Origin: Platycnemis pennipes
Lineage: Eukaryota; Arthropoda; Insecta; Odonata; Platycnemididae
Direction: 5' to 3'
Assembly: GCA_933228895.1 (NCBI GenBank)
Contig: OW121855.1
Coordinates: 71,448,698 to 71,512,697 of the forward strand
Length of the DNA: 64,000 bases
A program made the translations under genes and the position numbers. The notes under the pieces were generated by a model. That model did no database searches and was not told the DNA's origin. It worked only from the letters and a program-made list of their open reading frames with translations. Every line of letters starts with the position of its first letter. Position 1 is the first letter of the stretch. Of this stretch, positions 1-12,090 are shown in pieces.

Positions 1-164
1 TAAGATCCAACCAACCATCGTTCTATGGGATTTTAGTATGTATGTAACATCTAAAAATGTTTTATCCCCCTTAAATTCATGCCATAGATGTAGCATGTAT
101 CTCAATCTCCGATCTTATAATAATTCCCAAACTAATTACTGAAACCATTTGACCACTCTGCGCA

Positions 165-262
165 ATCACCATCATTGGTCGTCAATCTTAAGATTGTTTT
201 GACGCAACTCTAGTCTCGATTCTCCTATAAGATAACCGATTCATATTTGTATCAGCCCCTAT
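165..262 (-). mobile_element. LINE-A 3' end fragment
   Basis: Read on the minus strand, this matches the terminal part of LINE-A seen at 50280-50360 and 25700-25765: the last codons, a segment like GAGTTGCGTCAAA, then a short tail ending in a GATGATGG-like repeat. Only about 100 bp survive, as expected of heavy 5' truncation during target-primed reverse transcription. It encodes nothing now. Confidence 0.6.
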
Positions 263-589
263 CAGCCGACCTCATTATGTAGGGTAGTACTCTACCCTAA
301 GCCTATCGCAATAACATTTACAAACCTAGAGACTGCCAAATATATCATGGCTATCACAAAGAATAGAAGGGCATGGAAAATCGACAAGGAGTGTTAAGAA
401 CATCAGCTACAGCCTGTCAATCACAGGTGGCATAATTACTTCGCCGTTAATGGAGTACTGTACTAATGGTTACAATGTTACTGCTTCGAGGAAAAAGCTT
501 GACAAGCATTATAGGTAGGATTTCATAGGGAATAACGGAAGGTTGGAGGATAACTTATCATCTCCATTACCCTGCTGCTAACAGGCGCC

Positions 590-765
590 AAGGGGTCCAC
601 GGTTTAATGTCCCATCCGACGGACGGAGTACTGCACTCGAGGGGTGCCCTCCTCACAGGCCTAAGTTGGTAGACGTATAACGAAGAAAAGTCTCCCATCC
701 TGAATTCTAACCCGAGGCTTCTGGATGGAAGGCCAGCACTCAAACTACTACACCAATCCAATCCT
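590..765 (-). mobile_element. SINE-A copy, head and central domain
   Basis: The plus strand shows the complement of the SINE-A centre (GTCCCATCCGACGGACGGAG, 609-628) followed by the complement of the tRNA-like head, ending near 765. The tail third is missing or too diverged to recognise. The B box region (about 705-720) is degenerate. Confidence 0.75.
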
Positions 766-914
766 GACTACTTCGTCCTCCCCACTTGTCGAGAGGGTTG
801 GAAAATTTGCTTCGCACGCATACCGCGAAGGGAGCGCGGTGCGGTCCAACCGTGCGTCAGACCCGGGCCAGAAAGGATACTGTGGTCAAGATAAGGAGGC
901 CGGGAATGTGCGAA

Positions 915-946
915 CGTGTGTGTGTGTGTGTGTGAGTGAGTGAGTG
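915..946. repeat. (TG)n / (TGAG)n microsatellite
   Basis: About nine TG dinucleotides run directly into four GTGA-type repeats. It lies in a locally GC-rich stretch (about 820-1200) that also has a CT run at 1073-1090. No gene is visible in this stretch. Confidence 0.9.
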
Positions 947-1237
947 GCGGCAAGGGAAAAATGTGCGCGGGCGAGTGTATTAAGGACACAACAACTTGTT
1001 GAGTCCTTCGCGTGTCCCCTCCATATTTCTTTCCGTATCGCTCTCCCCCGTATCTCACTCAAACGAGCGTTTCCTCTCTCTCTCTCTCCACACCGCCCCG
1101 ACTCCCCCTGCACGCGAAAGGCGTGTTGCCGAGTGACTGGGGTTAAGGGAGAGAGAGGGAAAGGAGGGAAGGAAGTGGCCGCCCCATAGCAACCACGCCC
1201 TCCAACAGCAAGGAGTTCTAATGGTCGTGGAATTAGA

Positions 1238-1375
1238 TTTTGAGTCACTCCAACAAAGATGGTATCCCCAACTAAGATCAAGCATCGCATAGTTGACTAA
1301 ACTACATTAATTCTAAGCTTAATCCTAACACTACAACATGCCCAAGTAGGGTTCCGAACATGCAACCATTCGAGT
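1238..1375 (-). mobile_element. possible diverged SINE-B copy
   Basis: The segment around 1245-1330 resembles the SINE-B tail (compare 22600-22660), with the same order of a CTCCAAC-like element, a CATCGCAT-like element and CTTAATCCTA. The head is unclear. Similarity is weak and was judged by eye only. Confidence 0.3.
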
Positions 1376-2280
1376 AGCCCAGGCAGCCTTTACTTCGTTG
1401 AAATGCCAGCAAGTGTAATTCAATTCAATTTAAAAATGTTAATTTTGTACCCAAGTAACATAAAATTAAATATATAACATATTAATAACAATAACAAAAC
1501 ATTATTAATCATAACAATATTTGGGACCCCTGGTATTGGAACATTTTTCTTCAGGGCACTGGTTTGTTAGTCTCATTCGTTTTATCCTTTTGTGTTAATC
1601 GATTATTTGTTATTTAGCGTGGTGCGAGAGTGCCATTGGTCCAGCATTTGCTCGAAGTGTAGGGAAACCCGTAAAATCAGCACGGACCGGCACAACTAGA
1701 CAAATAAAATATAACTAGGTAACCCGTGCGAAAATTTCGCACTTTCACGCTATGGCCTGCCTCGTGAAGTTGTGCCTCTTTCCATTGTATAGTTCTATAA
1801 CATTGAACGGGATGTATGCATGAGCAAGTTATGTTCATAAATGTTTAAAAACTATTTTTGTAAGCGAATATCATATAAATATGAAATCAAAAAGTTTTAA
1901 TTGCATTCACTTACCAGATGACCATTCGTCCATATACAATCACACTATTTTCATTTTAAACCTTTTTTTGAAGTAAAGAATAAAAAAAAATGTGTGGAGT
2001 CGATATACCTCGAGCGAGTAATCGACATGGAAAAATCGTAACTTTTAAGTCAAATTAATGGGTAAATAGTGAAATTTGAGATTGAGATTGTATTTTTCAT
2101 CAGAAGCCGGTGATTCAACGTTTAAAATGATATCTCATTTATCACTGTAAGTGCAGTATTAACGGAGCATATACGGAATGACAGAAAAAGACCTTTCTGT
2201 AATAATAATAATAACGGATGACAGCATCAACAAATAAATAACATGGTATAGAAAATTAACATAAAATAAATATCTGCGAA
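1376..2280. other. unassigned AT-rich interval
   Basis: I see no gene, recognised repeat or long structured element here. It is AT-rich with scattered homopolymer runs. Confidence 0.6.
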
Positions 2281-2283
2281 TAA

Positions 2284-2550
2284 ATATTGATATAGGTACA
2301 TAGATATATAAAAGGGGATGGTGTTTTAAAGGAGGTATTTGAGGGGAGAGCGTTGGGTAAGCGGGGAAGAGGGAGGAGAAGAACGGGTAGCTTGGATGGA
2401 ATGATAAGTGGCAGGAGGTATGAGGGGCTGAAGAGGGACATCGTGTGAAATTTAGGGGGTGGGAAGAATTAAATGTCCATTTAAACCTACCTTCACCGGT
2501 AGAATACTTATAATGAATACATAGATATATAGATATAGATAGATAGAGTG
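2284..2550 (+). mobile_element. LINE-B 3' end
   Basis: The plus strand encodes a decayed C-terminal reverse-transcriptase tail (NGVLKEVFEGRALGKRGR, then RTGSLDGMISGRRYEGLKR, then a stop) and a 3' UTR with TAAATGTCCATTTAAACC. It ends in a TAGATA-rich tail at about 2515-2550. The same sequence occurs in the opposite orientation at 9485-9840, so it is a dispersed element. The clade is not certain; the motif order suits endonuclease-bearing non-LTR retrotransposons. Confidence 0.75.
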
Positions 2551-3110
2551 ACTGCAAGTGCTGTTTATCTTAGTATTAATGCAGCTGCGCTACGAGACGA
2601 TTGCACGATATAATATTAGCAGTTGGAGCGACTTAAAAGCCTAATTCTACACGGCCGATATAGGCGAGGATATTACGTTTGTGTCATTTCATCTTATATA
2701 AAAAAAATGTGCGTCGCATCATCATCTCAGAAATCGGCGAAAAGTAGGGTATGGATGGTGACAACCTTAAAGAGCCGAAATCCGTTCTCCGATCCAGCAA
2801 GAAATACTTAACCAATGATATGGGTTAGACATTCATTGCAATGACGCCTAAAATATTTTGCACCATTTTTCTGCAAGCTCCAGCAGGTGGGATTTACTTG
2901 GTTCAGTCGTGTTAAGGGTATCATTGGAAATACTAAGGAGTATACTTGATACTTTAAAATGGACTTTTACAAGTATAAGTGATTTCTGTAATTTCCAAAT
3001 TCCTTCAATACTTTTTTGTTAAAAACACGTTTTTAACGAATTAGTCCTCTGCACACTAATTGAAAGTAGCTAATTAGTTGCTTATCAAACTCGGGGGGCG
3101 AGACTGAAAG
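2551..3110. other. unassigned interval
   Basis: No gene or repeat recognised. One 62-codon frame (2623-2811) has no family motif. Confidence 0.5.
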
Positions 3111-3111
3111 C

Positions 3112-3392
3112 TAAGATGACTTGCGCCATTCAGAGTAGGTTAGCAATTTTTCACAGGTGGGAATTCCGCAAGGAACGGAGGAAGAGAAGAGGAAAACCCA
3201 GCACCGACATAACTAATTGCGCCAAGGACCTGGTCCTGGCTTTAACGTCCCGTCTGATGGACGGAGTACTGAACTTGAAGTGCTCTCCTTACATCACTCG
3301 TGGGGAACAGTATAGAAAAGAAAGTGTCTCGACTACGACTACGATTCGAACCCGGGATGGGTAGCCAGTATTCCAGTAGTCACAATGACCCG
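3112..3392 (-). mobile_element. SINE-A, near full length
   Basis: Read on the plus strand this is tail (TTGCGCCATTCAGAGTAGG), body (GAAAACCCAGCACCGACAT), centre (GTCCCGTCTGATGGACGGAG) and head with the complement of a B box (GATTCGAACCCGGG, 3343-3356). The head end near 3390 resembles other copies. It is one of the better copies for consensus building. Confidence 0.85.
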
Positions 3393-3717
3393 CTGTTCAA
3401 TGTTTAACATCCTATCGGAAGATAGAACGCTGAAATTGAACTTATCGGTTTCCTCACAGTACCCAAGCAGGCACTGGTAATTCGCTAAATGTTTTGCCAC
3501 TATCAGGCCTCAAAACCGAGCCCTCATAATGAGAGCCCAGTACTCTTAACATAACATCAATTTGGTCCCCTTTTTTGCAGGCGTTTGAGCTAATGAAACC
3601 AAACTCAGATGAATAATTATAACCATTGTGTGCCCAAGAGCGGTACTGATGCAACGAGAATACTACAGAGCGGTGTTATTTTTCATTTGTTAGACCTCAA
3701 TATGAATATGCAAATAG

Positions 3718-4440
3718 TAAATGGGATCCAAATAAATTAGGAATGATCACAGAACTAGAGAGTTTTCACAAAGAGCAGCTAGGTTTGTGAACTGCTGTTA
3801 CAATAGGTTTAGTAGGTAGTGTTTCGGAATTAGATAGGGATGAGATTGTACTTTACATTACAGTAAAATATGGCAGAAGATTTTCTGAAGATGTTACAAT
3901 TATATTAAAAATACCAGCACACTATTTAGGCCAAAATTATTACACACTATTTATGTCAGCGCATTATTTAGGATTATATCAAAAAGATAATATTATAGAG
4001 TTACATAGTAAGACAGAGATTCAAAAATTCATTTTTTCCGCCCAGTTTAGGAACAAAAAAAGATTAGAGAGACGATAACGGGGGAAATTCGAATAGATAA
4101 TGTAGATTTGGGTGTAGAAGAGAAGTCTGTAGTGATTTTTTATTTGTTCATGTTTTACCATTAATAAGTCATGCACAATTACATAAAATACAAATAATTA
4201 ATATATTTTAAGAAATGTCTCACTAATTAATAATTATTACATTACTTTGTAGATTTCAGCAACTTATTTGTACTCTCAGTTGCTTATAGGTAGTGCACGT
4301 ACGGGCCAGTATATTTTCATGCCTGCAGGGTAGTAAGGAGAAATTTAAGTCTCTTATGATTTAAAATGCATGCCTTTTAATGGTTATCTCCCTACCACAC
4401 ATCCCTGAGATGGCTTACAGGGTATTGTATAGATATAGAC
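3718..4440 (+). mobile_element. LINE-C, truncated reverse-transcriptase end and 3' UTR
   Basis: The start reads WDPNKLGMITELESF in one frame and RAARFVNCCYNRF in another, matching the thumb/C-terminal signature of jockey/CR1-like LINE reverse transcriptases but broken by frameshifts and stops. The 3' end at 4390-4440 carries the LINE-C terminal motif, a CCCTACCACACATCCC-like block followed by GGCTTACAGGGTATTGTATAG. That motif is shared with 16600-16672, 17870-17925 and 26690-26750. The middle (3900-4300) is too decayed to translate. Confidence 0.65.
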
Positions 4441-4687
4441 GAAGGGAGAAACAAAAGCTCGTCTTAGAAGACGACTCGCTACTCGCATTAAATATCCACC
4501 CGAATCCTTTCGTGGCTGGGTCGAATTGAGGATACCTTCACGCCAGAATTCGGATGAAGCTGTGAGACCGTCAATGGACTCTTCCGTCAGCGATCGATTT
4601 TCCCTTTAATTTTTCTACACGGTTCGTGAAATGGCGTCTAAAATTAGTGCCAATGATAGATGATGGAAGCGAATTTCGAGAACTAAT

Positions 4688-4806
4688 TGGATTGGTGGCA
4701 AAGGAACTGTCTTCCTAAGAAAGAGTTCTAATCCCGGTAGTAGCAGTATTTTTCAGTAGAATACCCGTCACTACTTAAGTTCTGTGTGGAGAGCACTGCG
4801 CTAGTA
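4688..4806 (+). mobile_element. SINE-A head fragment
   Basis: The order GTTCTAATCCCGGTAGTAGC, TTTTTCAGTAGAATA, ACTACTTAAGT, GTGTGGAGAGCACTGCG follows the SINE-A tRNA-like head and first spacer. The central conserved domain is absent, so this is a 3'-truncated or broken copy. Confidence 0.55.
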
Positions 4807-4809
4807 TGT

Positions 4810-6570
4810 GATCTCCTTCTGTCGGGTAGCACGAAGATCAGTGGACACAAAGATTTGCGCTCTTCAACTATTTTTTATGCAAGCGAACCATAGCTTGCCT
4901 CCCATTCAATTTACTAATTTCAAATTAATACAAATCTTACTAATTATTGAACAAATGAATTTTTTAGCATCAACTAAAAAAATGAAACCGCACAAGATAA
5001 ATATTGAGCAACAATGTACAAAAACACTGCGGCTTACAGAAGTGTCATCATCTTGATATAAGACGTGTCAGATGTTTTCAGTTTTTAAGTGTTAAAATCA
5101 AGGAGATTAGAACGTTCTGGAAGAGACATCGCAGCTGATTTGAGAAGCCAGCGGCCATCATAGTAGGGACACACATACGGGCTTGCTAATTGCGATAATC
5201 GTACCGATGAAGTTGTTTTTGCACGCGGTGACACTTGGGGCAGTAAGACGAATAATGGAATACATAAAAGTCATCACAGACGGAGAAGAAGCCGGGAAAA
5301 CATACAAACAAATCCAAAGTGTGTAGTTTCAATAGGTTAAATTTGAACCAGTTTTAGTAGCTAAAATTAATTCCCAGGGTGATGAAATGCATGAATAACT
5401 CCCTTAAATATCCACAGGAAGAATAATTGAAGCCTCTGCTGTGAAATTTGGGTATGACTTCATTGTTAGAATGCTTTAATACACATACAGTCACCATAAC
5501 AAACAACAGAAAGCGCAATATATTTTTGTAGGTGTAAGTGAGGCTTAATCCTTTCCAAGCACAACATTCTGGCTTCATTCTCAACCAATAGACTAGCATG
5601 CAAATGCCTCCTCCAATATATTATCACCAACTTATTTAAAACCACTCCGATTTTATAGAAACATTAGCCCTAATCCTAAGGTTAAGCCAAAATAAATGCC
5701 CGGGGTTGCATTCGCACTCGGTAACTTTGGGTGGCCTGTCTATCTTATTACCAAACTGACTTCCCCGGCTGGCTAATGAAACAAGTGTTAACCCACTCCA
5801 ACGACCTCGAAGAAAATCCCGCACGGTGAAATTGCACCTTTCGGAGCAAAAAAAGACGTACCGTGGTGGCTTGTGTCCTCGATCTTCGTGTATGGGAAGC
5901 CTTGGCCATTGCCGTGTTGTTTCTTGAGATAAGCACCTGTAGGAGTCTTACGAGCTCCGTTTCACGAGTCCAGCCCCTCGGCTGCATAACCTAGCCAACG
6001 AAGCTCGTTTCCATTTTATGACCGAACGAGGTCCAGATATGAACTTCTGATCACTCCAAAATGCCATTAACACCACCGTACAATGGTTGGCTCCGTTGAT
6101 CATTTAGTGGACGTTGTTAGCGTGAAATGGTTGACTTTCAAAACGTATCGTAAGAGAATCTGAGCGATGAATTTACAACTTGAAGGTCTAATTTCGACTT
6201 CAGGCAAGGACAGATTTTTTTGCAGTGCACTGGTCCCTCCTGGAGTGCAGTTATAAATTACTTCATTTTCAAAACTCCCTAAGTTTGATGGGATGTTTAA
6301 CTGTGGAATCCGTGACTCCTTCCGTAAATGGTGAGCTATTTCCGACGCTATGTTTTTTCTCCACCCTACCTCCGTCCCTTTTAATATTATTCTCACTTCT
6401 CGTAAAATCCATTCTGAATGGCGCAAATACTATCAGTCGTCACTACTCATACCAAAAGCGATATGAAATGCAAAATTCATGCGCAGACTTAAGTAAAGCA
6501 TTTTTAAGGCAGAGGATGAAGACCTTATTTTCTGGAGCCAAAGAATGATGAATAATAAATTTAGTATTTA
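4810..6570. other. unassigned interval
   Basis: Several 60-108 codon frames exist on both strands, but none shows a domain, signal peptide or codon pattern I can recognise. No SINE or LINE match was seen by eye. Confidence 0.5.
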
Positions 6571-6577
6571 GTCCAAA

Positions 6578-6665
6578 CTTTCATTGACACCGACCAAGGT
6601 TCCAGAAAGTAATTGGCAAGGTTTGTAAATGACAGCTGAAACCATGATCGGTGTCAATAAAAGTA
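6578..6665. repeat. 25-bp inverted repeat, hairpin-forming
   Basis: Arms 6578-6602 and 6641-6665 are inverted copies (22 of 25 positions by eye), each containing ATTGACACCGA or its complement. They are separated by 38 bp. It could be a small MITE remnant or a cruciform-forming site; no target duplication was identified. Confidence 0.7.
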
Positions 6666-6669
6666 AGAG

Positions 6670-8058
6670 CATATCAATACGAGTATTATTGATCAGACTG
6701 CAGTGTAATTGATAAACGTATTAGATATCTGGAACATCAAATTAGTAAAGCACTTGAATTACTGCAATGACAAAGTTTATACCACTTTCTCTCCCCTAAT
6801 CCCTCAATATTTATAATAGGTAATAATTGCAGAGACTTCAATCTGATGAAGGTATATGATTAGGGTAAAGCGAAGAGAGTAAAGAAAAAAAATATCGTCC
6901 TGAGACTGCGGGGAAAATCAGAAAACAGGATATGAAATTAAATTTCAACCAGCTATTCTTGCTTTACTTCCACGGCCTGATTTTTATCATTGGATTAATG
7001 AACTGCGATGTTGTTCGGGGCAGCGTGTATTCCACGCTTTGCTCAGGGGAATCGGAACGTGTACGGGTTGGTTTGTTTCCCCAAGCCACTGTGTGGATGA
7101 ACCGAGGAAGGAGGCAGGTTGTTATTGACTGAAAGTTAGGAACGGGGGACAATGTCCGCGGCGAACCTGGAAACGAAACAGGGACAAGGCACGTCGATGG
7201 GGAGGGGTGGAAGGACTCGATTAAGGGGACAACATGAGCCATTCATGGAAACACGTACAAGGGTCGTAAATTCGGGCCTTTAAAAGGAGCGGTCATTACC
7301 GAAAACGATTTCCAGGGCACAAATAGGGTGCGTGTCCCTCATCGCCTGATGCAGTCCACCCCTCTTAGATTACGGAGCCAATTTTCGCCCGCTAACCCAC
7401 GTGACCCCTCTCCCTGCCTCTCTCTTTTTCCTTCACTCTCCTCTTTTATTCTCGTATTCCTTTGCCTTTCTCTTCTTCTCCTCTTCCACTCCGCTCTCGG
7501 AATCTCCGCCCTTTCCACCCGATGATCAATTTTGCTCGCCCCGAAATACGGAGCCGAACGACGATCCGCTCCACAGCGCTCGTGACGCAAACATATTTCC
7601 GCCCGGGACGAGAGGGTCGGGCAGACAAAGGGATGGCTTCATTCGGGCGAAATTGCGTACTTGAACCCTTCAAATGTTCAACCCGAGCAAAATGGGGTAA
7701 AAACCAGAAAACGCGGGTGATGGAAGGAATGATCGATATGATTCAAAGGCACAGGAATGTTTCTGGAGTCGGTTTGTTGGGTGTGAATCCATTTTTTCAA
7801 AAATTCGTCTTTTTGTTCAGGTTCATGAAACGATTTAAAATATATATTCACTAAAACATGAAAATAAGCTCGAAGGTGAATTTAAATGCAATGAGAGTAT
7901 GACGATGGACAGAGGGTAATTAAAGTGACGTGCACGAAGTACGTGGAGAAAATGGAATATAACCAGATAATGACAGAAAAACGTTCGACTGGATCGGTAT
8001 TCGACCCACAGAATTCCAACTCGGACTAGCCCGCTACTAGTGCCATGAGGTATCACGT
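6670..8058. other. unassigned interval with GC-rich, pyrimidine-rich core
   Basis: The core 7260-7640 is rich in CpG and on the plus strand has a C/T-rich tract (about 7400-7520). Overlapping frames of up to 130 codons are low complexity and lack domains. No gene is supported. Confidence 0.5.
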
Positions 8059-8060
8059 CA

Positions 8061-8207
8061 AGTCGTAAGCGTATATCTCGTAACCGACATCTGGTAACCG
8101 ACATCTCGTAAACGAACAGTTCGTAACCGCGACATTTGGTAGCCAGACAACTCGTAACTTACTATTTCGTAAACGCGAAAACTAGTATATTGTCATTTGG
8201 TAACCGG
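8061..8207. repeat. minisatellite, unit about 15 bp
   Basis: A core like CGTAACCG or GGTAACCG recurs at 8064, 8079, 8093, 8107, 8122, 8138, 8153, 8168 and 8199, giving a spacing of 14-16 bp (the last gap is two units). Units alternate ATCTCGTAACCGAC-type and ATTTGGTAACCG-type. No other copy was seen in the window. Confidence 0.8.
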
Positions 8208-8209
8208 AA

Positions 8210-9484
8210 GTGCAGAAAATGCTACTGGGGAGTATGAGAATATCCATTTCCAAATTAATAATGACGCGTGGCATGAAATGCATGGCTTCTGTGAAGTAAG
8301 TAATATTTTAAACAACGCATAAATGCCATAAATGCCGTGCCATAGATAACGTACTTTCTCTGTCAGTTGGCAAGTTGAATGTCCGCGAAATCCCGGCACA
8401 GTTGAAAATTTTCCTGTTATCATCGGGCTTGATTCCATATTACCCACCTATTTTTTGTCCATCAATTTACATTTTTAATTTTAATGTACTATTTGTGCCA
8501 TATCATATATATGTCTTAAATGATATTAATTATAGACAGGAGGTTGCATTTCATGTTTAGCTGCCATTTTACTTTGGCGAATCACTTCTTGATTGTGTAA
8601 ACGGTATTTTTATCACTAAACGTATGAATATTCATTTGTCGATAGTGAATCCGTGGGGTGGAAGTAGAGGTGGTCCTACCTCTTTTTGGTGGCTTTCAGG
8701 GTACTCTTTAGAGAAGAATTAGCCATATATTTTTACTGAAGATAACACAATCAAATCGAAATTCACCAGGAAACTGTACAGAACGGTATTAGTAAAAAGT
8801 GGAAGATGGAAAACGAGTGGTACGCAAAAAGGCTAGGTTCATTATTTTGAATCGGGGTCCACGTTTTGGATATGCACTCAGTCTAACGTTCCCACACAGG
8901 AGGCGAGCGAAATATTTCCAAATTATAAATAAAAAACAAGACGAGACGCCGCTTTAAAACGATCGATGGAACGCAGTCGCCCGGGAGAAATCAGCGAGGA
9001 GAGAAAGGGATGCGTATCAGAGGAGAGCGTAAAAAAAATGCAGTCTTGCTGATGCCGTTCCGGGGATGCTAATGAAAATCCGTGGATGGAATCACTCAGA
9101 GGCACGCAAAAACTCGCCATGGACTCGACCAGTTTGCCGGAGTTTCAGTTCACTCAAATTCCAGAAGTCTGCAAAAAAGCGGAAGACTCCAGAGTTTTGG
9201 GAAAACTCAGCCATCCGTGGCTCTTTCAACTCTCAAACCCCAACGAAGTCTCGAGGCTGGCTTCGCAAATATCCAGATTCCCTTAATGCTTTCCGCATCT
9301 ACATCCACATAATCCCTAAAGCTACGAAAATAGTTTGTGGCAGTTTGTGACTCGAAACTAGACACACATACCATCGAATAATTCACGATCAGATTTTTCC
9401 TTGCTTAACAATCGGTTAAAATCCTACTTTAAAGAAAGCCACGAAAGGAGGAAAGCATCATCGCTGAATTATTATTATCATTAG
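8210..9484. other. unassigned interval
   Basis: No gene recognised. Around 8660-8715 a GGTGGCTTTCAGGGTA-like motif faintly resembles the LINE-C 3' end. Overlapping frames at 9066-9350 have no family motif. Confidence 0.4.
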
Positions 9485-9840
9485 TTTTCTACCGGTGAAG
9501 GCAGGTCTAAATGGACATGTGATTCTTCCCACCCCCTAAATTTCACACGATGTCCCTCTCCAGCCCCTCATACCATCTGCCTCGCATCATTCTATCCAAG
9601 CTACCCGTTCTTCTCCTCCTTCTTCCCCCCCTTACCCAACGTTCTTTCCACAATCGCTTCTTTCAAAACGCCATTCCCTTTTATTACATTTTCCATCTAC
9701 ACCTTCTGCCTTTTAATTTCATCAACAAAATTTCTTTCCTCTCCTACCAATTCTAGCACTTCATCGTTCGTCTTCCTTTCGACCCACTTTATTTTCTCCA
9801 TTCTTCTCCACACTCACATATCACAAGCTTTAAGTGTATG
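9485..9840 (-). mobile_element. LINE-B 3' end, longer copy
   Basis: Read on the minus strand, a partly open frame gives MEKIKWVERKTNDEVLELVG then EERNFVDEIKR, a stop, NGVLKEAIVE, RTGSLDRMMRGR and a second stop. The 3' UTR is like that at 2460-2510. The IKW-ER-TN-EVL pattern is the C-terminal region typical of a widespread class of arthropod endonuclease/reverse-transcriptase LINEs. In-frame stops show it is dead. Confidence 0.75.
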
Positions 9841-10074
9841 TTCATCTTCTTTTCGCATCACGCTCAATAAATCTAATAAAAATGCATCACTCTACCCAAT
9901 CGGAGCAGGTAATACAGAGAAATTTACTCTATATTAATGACATCGATATATGTTCGGGGATACTAGCCAGGCCTGTGAGGAAATGCAATAGCACTTATGA
10001 ATGTATTTGGGGCAGGAGCCAGTGCAAAGCCACCGGAGTAAAGAGTAAACTAGCTCAAAACGAAGGGAACGTAT
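9841..10074. other. unassigned interval
   Basis: A 90-codon open frame (9834-10106) with several cysteines has no domain I recognise. Its end overlaps a possible LINE-C tail, so it is probably chance. Confidence 0.4.
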
Positions 10075-10130
10075 GCATCTACGAGGGTCTGTGGCAGGGG
10101 ATGTAAGATCACAATATATGCACTGAGCTA
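10075..10130 (-). mobile_element. possible LINE-C 3' end fragment
   Basis: On the minus strand the segment contains a CATCCCCTGCCACAGACCC-like block matching the LINE-C terminal motif. It is similar to 48835-48900. Short, and judged by eye. Confidence 0.35.
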
Positions 10131-10134
10131 TAGA

Positions 10135-12085
10135 TGCAACTGAGAGTTGCAATGATTCTACTCCATGGAATCATGTTGGACATAAGTGCCACGTGTATCT
10201 AAATAGTGATCATCTAAAGTAACAGTTTCATTAACAATTAGTATCTACAGTAACGGTTAGTGATTACTAGGTAGACATGCATTTCTTTAGATGTATCAAT
10301 ATATATTTCCGAAGCATGCGTGAGTTAGTGATACTAAAAAAAACATACTTCATACCCCACAGAAGAAATTACTTTCGAGGAATTCACCATAGAATTTTCT
10401 CCTCCCTGATCTTAAGCCAACATTTAAGGTAAAAAAGCTTTCCTAACTTTAATAACCCTATCTCAAGCTTTTTTGTTAGGCCCTTTTGGCTTTTACGGGA
10501 ATCTCATTGCTTCCGCGTACTATTGATTTTCATCTCATAGCTTTCACAACAATGATTACTTGTCTATCCTCTATCTATCCTCCTGTATTAACTTCCCATC
10601 CGAGATTTATCCGAACCTGATGGCCAATAAATGTGGATAAGATACTCTTGAATTATTTTTTCAATATTATTTCCTTTCATTTCTCTGTTATTAATGCGAG
10701 AAAATGAAAAAAGACATCTTCGAGTAAGTAAAGGATGGAGAATTAGCGCTCTAGGATGGCCCATGCCACAAGTACTGCCAAAAATAAACTCCAATGGTCT
10801 TTGCACCTTTAACCCACTAAAAATTACCCGCAGTTCTTTTGTGGATGGTATAACTGACGCTTACACATCTTAATCGTATCACCTTCGGACTTCATTCTCT
10901 TTCCCGTACCTCCCCAACCGTGGGCAGCAAGATCCTGAGTAAATAAAAAAAATTAGATTCGTGGCGTCCACAAAGATACCGAGCGTGGTACCCAGGGATG
11001 GGTGTGGGCACGAGTGGGCGAGTCCAATTGGTGGAGGATGGACGAGGGAGAAAATTTAGCGAGTTGGACGGGAAAGGAAAATAAAATATATGTATGTTTT
11101 TCGTGGGAGGGGAAAGTGAAAAGATTTGACTCAAAAGGGAGTGAAGAGGGGATATGGGAGAGGGTCGGTGGAAGTTGGAAGTGTATGGGGGGGAGAGTGG
11201 TAAGGGAGGGTACGGGTAAAAACAGAGGAGAGGGAAAGAACGTCCCTTTTTCCATGAGGGGAAAGGGTTTTTCGAGAACCCGCGCCAGAAGAAAAAAAAG
11301 GGAAGAAAAATTCAAGAGGTGAGTTTGGTTTATTTTAACTTTCGCTCATTTTTTTAAGAGTGAGCACCGGTTAGGAAAGTTCCTTTTTCACCTTAATGAC
11401 GTGATCTATTACGAAATATTCCGTTTCGTTCATTCGAAAAAAAATTTTCGACCTTGATATTTACGAGTACTCCGGCTGGCTGTAAAAATGCCTCCACACG
11501 ACATTCCGAGACGTGAAACGACACTCGCGATTAATTCCAAGGAATTTCACGTACCACCCGGCGAAAATGGTCGGGATACGACCGCAGATATAAAATGTTC
11601 ATTTCACACATCTCTGAATCGATTCTTGAGATGGAGCGAATTATCTTCGAGAAAATTTACGCATGAAGTATTGTTTTAAACGGTCACAATGTGAACCCTT
11701 GTTGCTCTTAATTTTATCCAAGTATCCAATCACTTTTTTATATGCACACTGCTTAAATATCTTTTTTTAAATAATCCCTAACTACGAAACAGGTAAATTG
11801 AAAAATTTTAGTCAGATGAAAATCATGAAGGTTTCATCGACAAAACTTCAATTGGTCTATATACGCGTGGAAGGCCAAAGAAAAATAGTTATTTTAATGC
11901 TTTTCTCCTCAGTATAACTGTTTAATGGGATCAGAACATTCGTAACATGCCAAGTTGAGTTTCTCTGCACCTTTCCGTTCCATGCAAAATGCACTCACAT
12001 ATCCAACTATCCAACGGTACTAAATGACTGAATGGCCTTTCATGTCTGTTGCTTTTCATGAACAGTCGTAACTAACCAAAAAGGC
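10135..12085. other. unassigned interval with purine-rich island
   Basis: Positions 10985-11320 form a G/A-rich island on the plus strand, which creates overlapping low-complexity frames of up to 120 codons on both strands. Around 11470-11690 is a moderately complex segment (63-codon frame 11488-11679) without a recognised domain. No gene is supported. Confidence 0.5.
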
Positions 12086-12090
12086 TTTTT

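Noticed and set aside
590..765. Peptide patterns such as PSVGWDIKPWTPWRLL on the antisense of SINE-A copies
   Set aside because: The same peptide recurs wherever the SINE-A centre is read in that frame, so it is a SINE artefact.
8660..8715. LINE-C-like GGTGGCTTTCAGGGTA motif
   Set aside because: Only about 16 bp resemble the LINE-C end, and the CACC block and tail are missing.
11002..11322. 106-codon plus frame and 120-codon overlapping minus frame
   Set aside because: Both derive from one purine-rich island.
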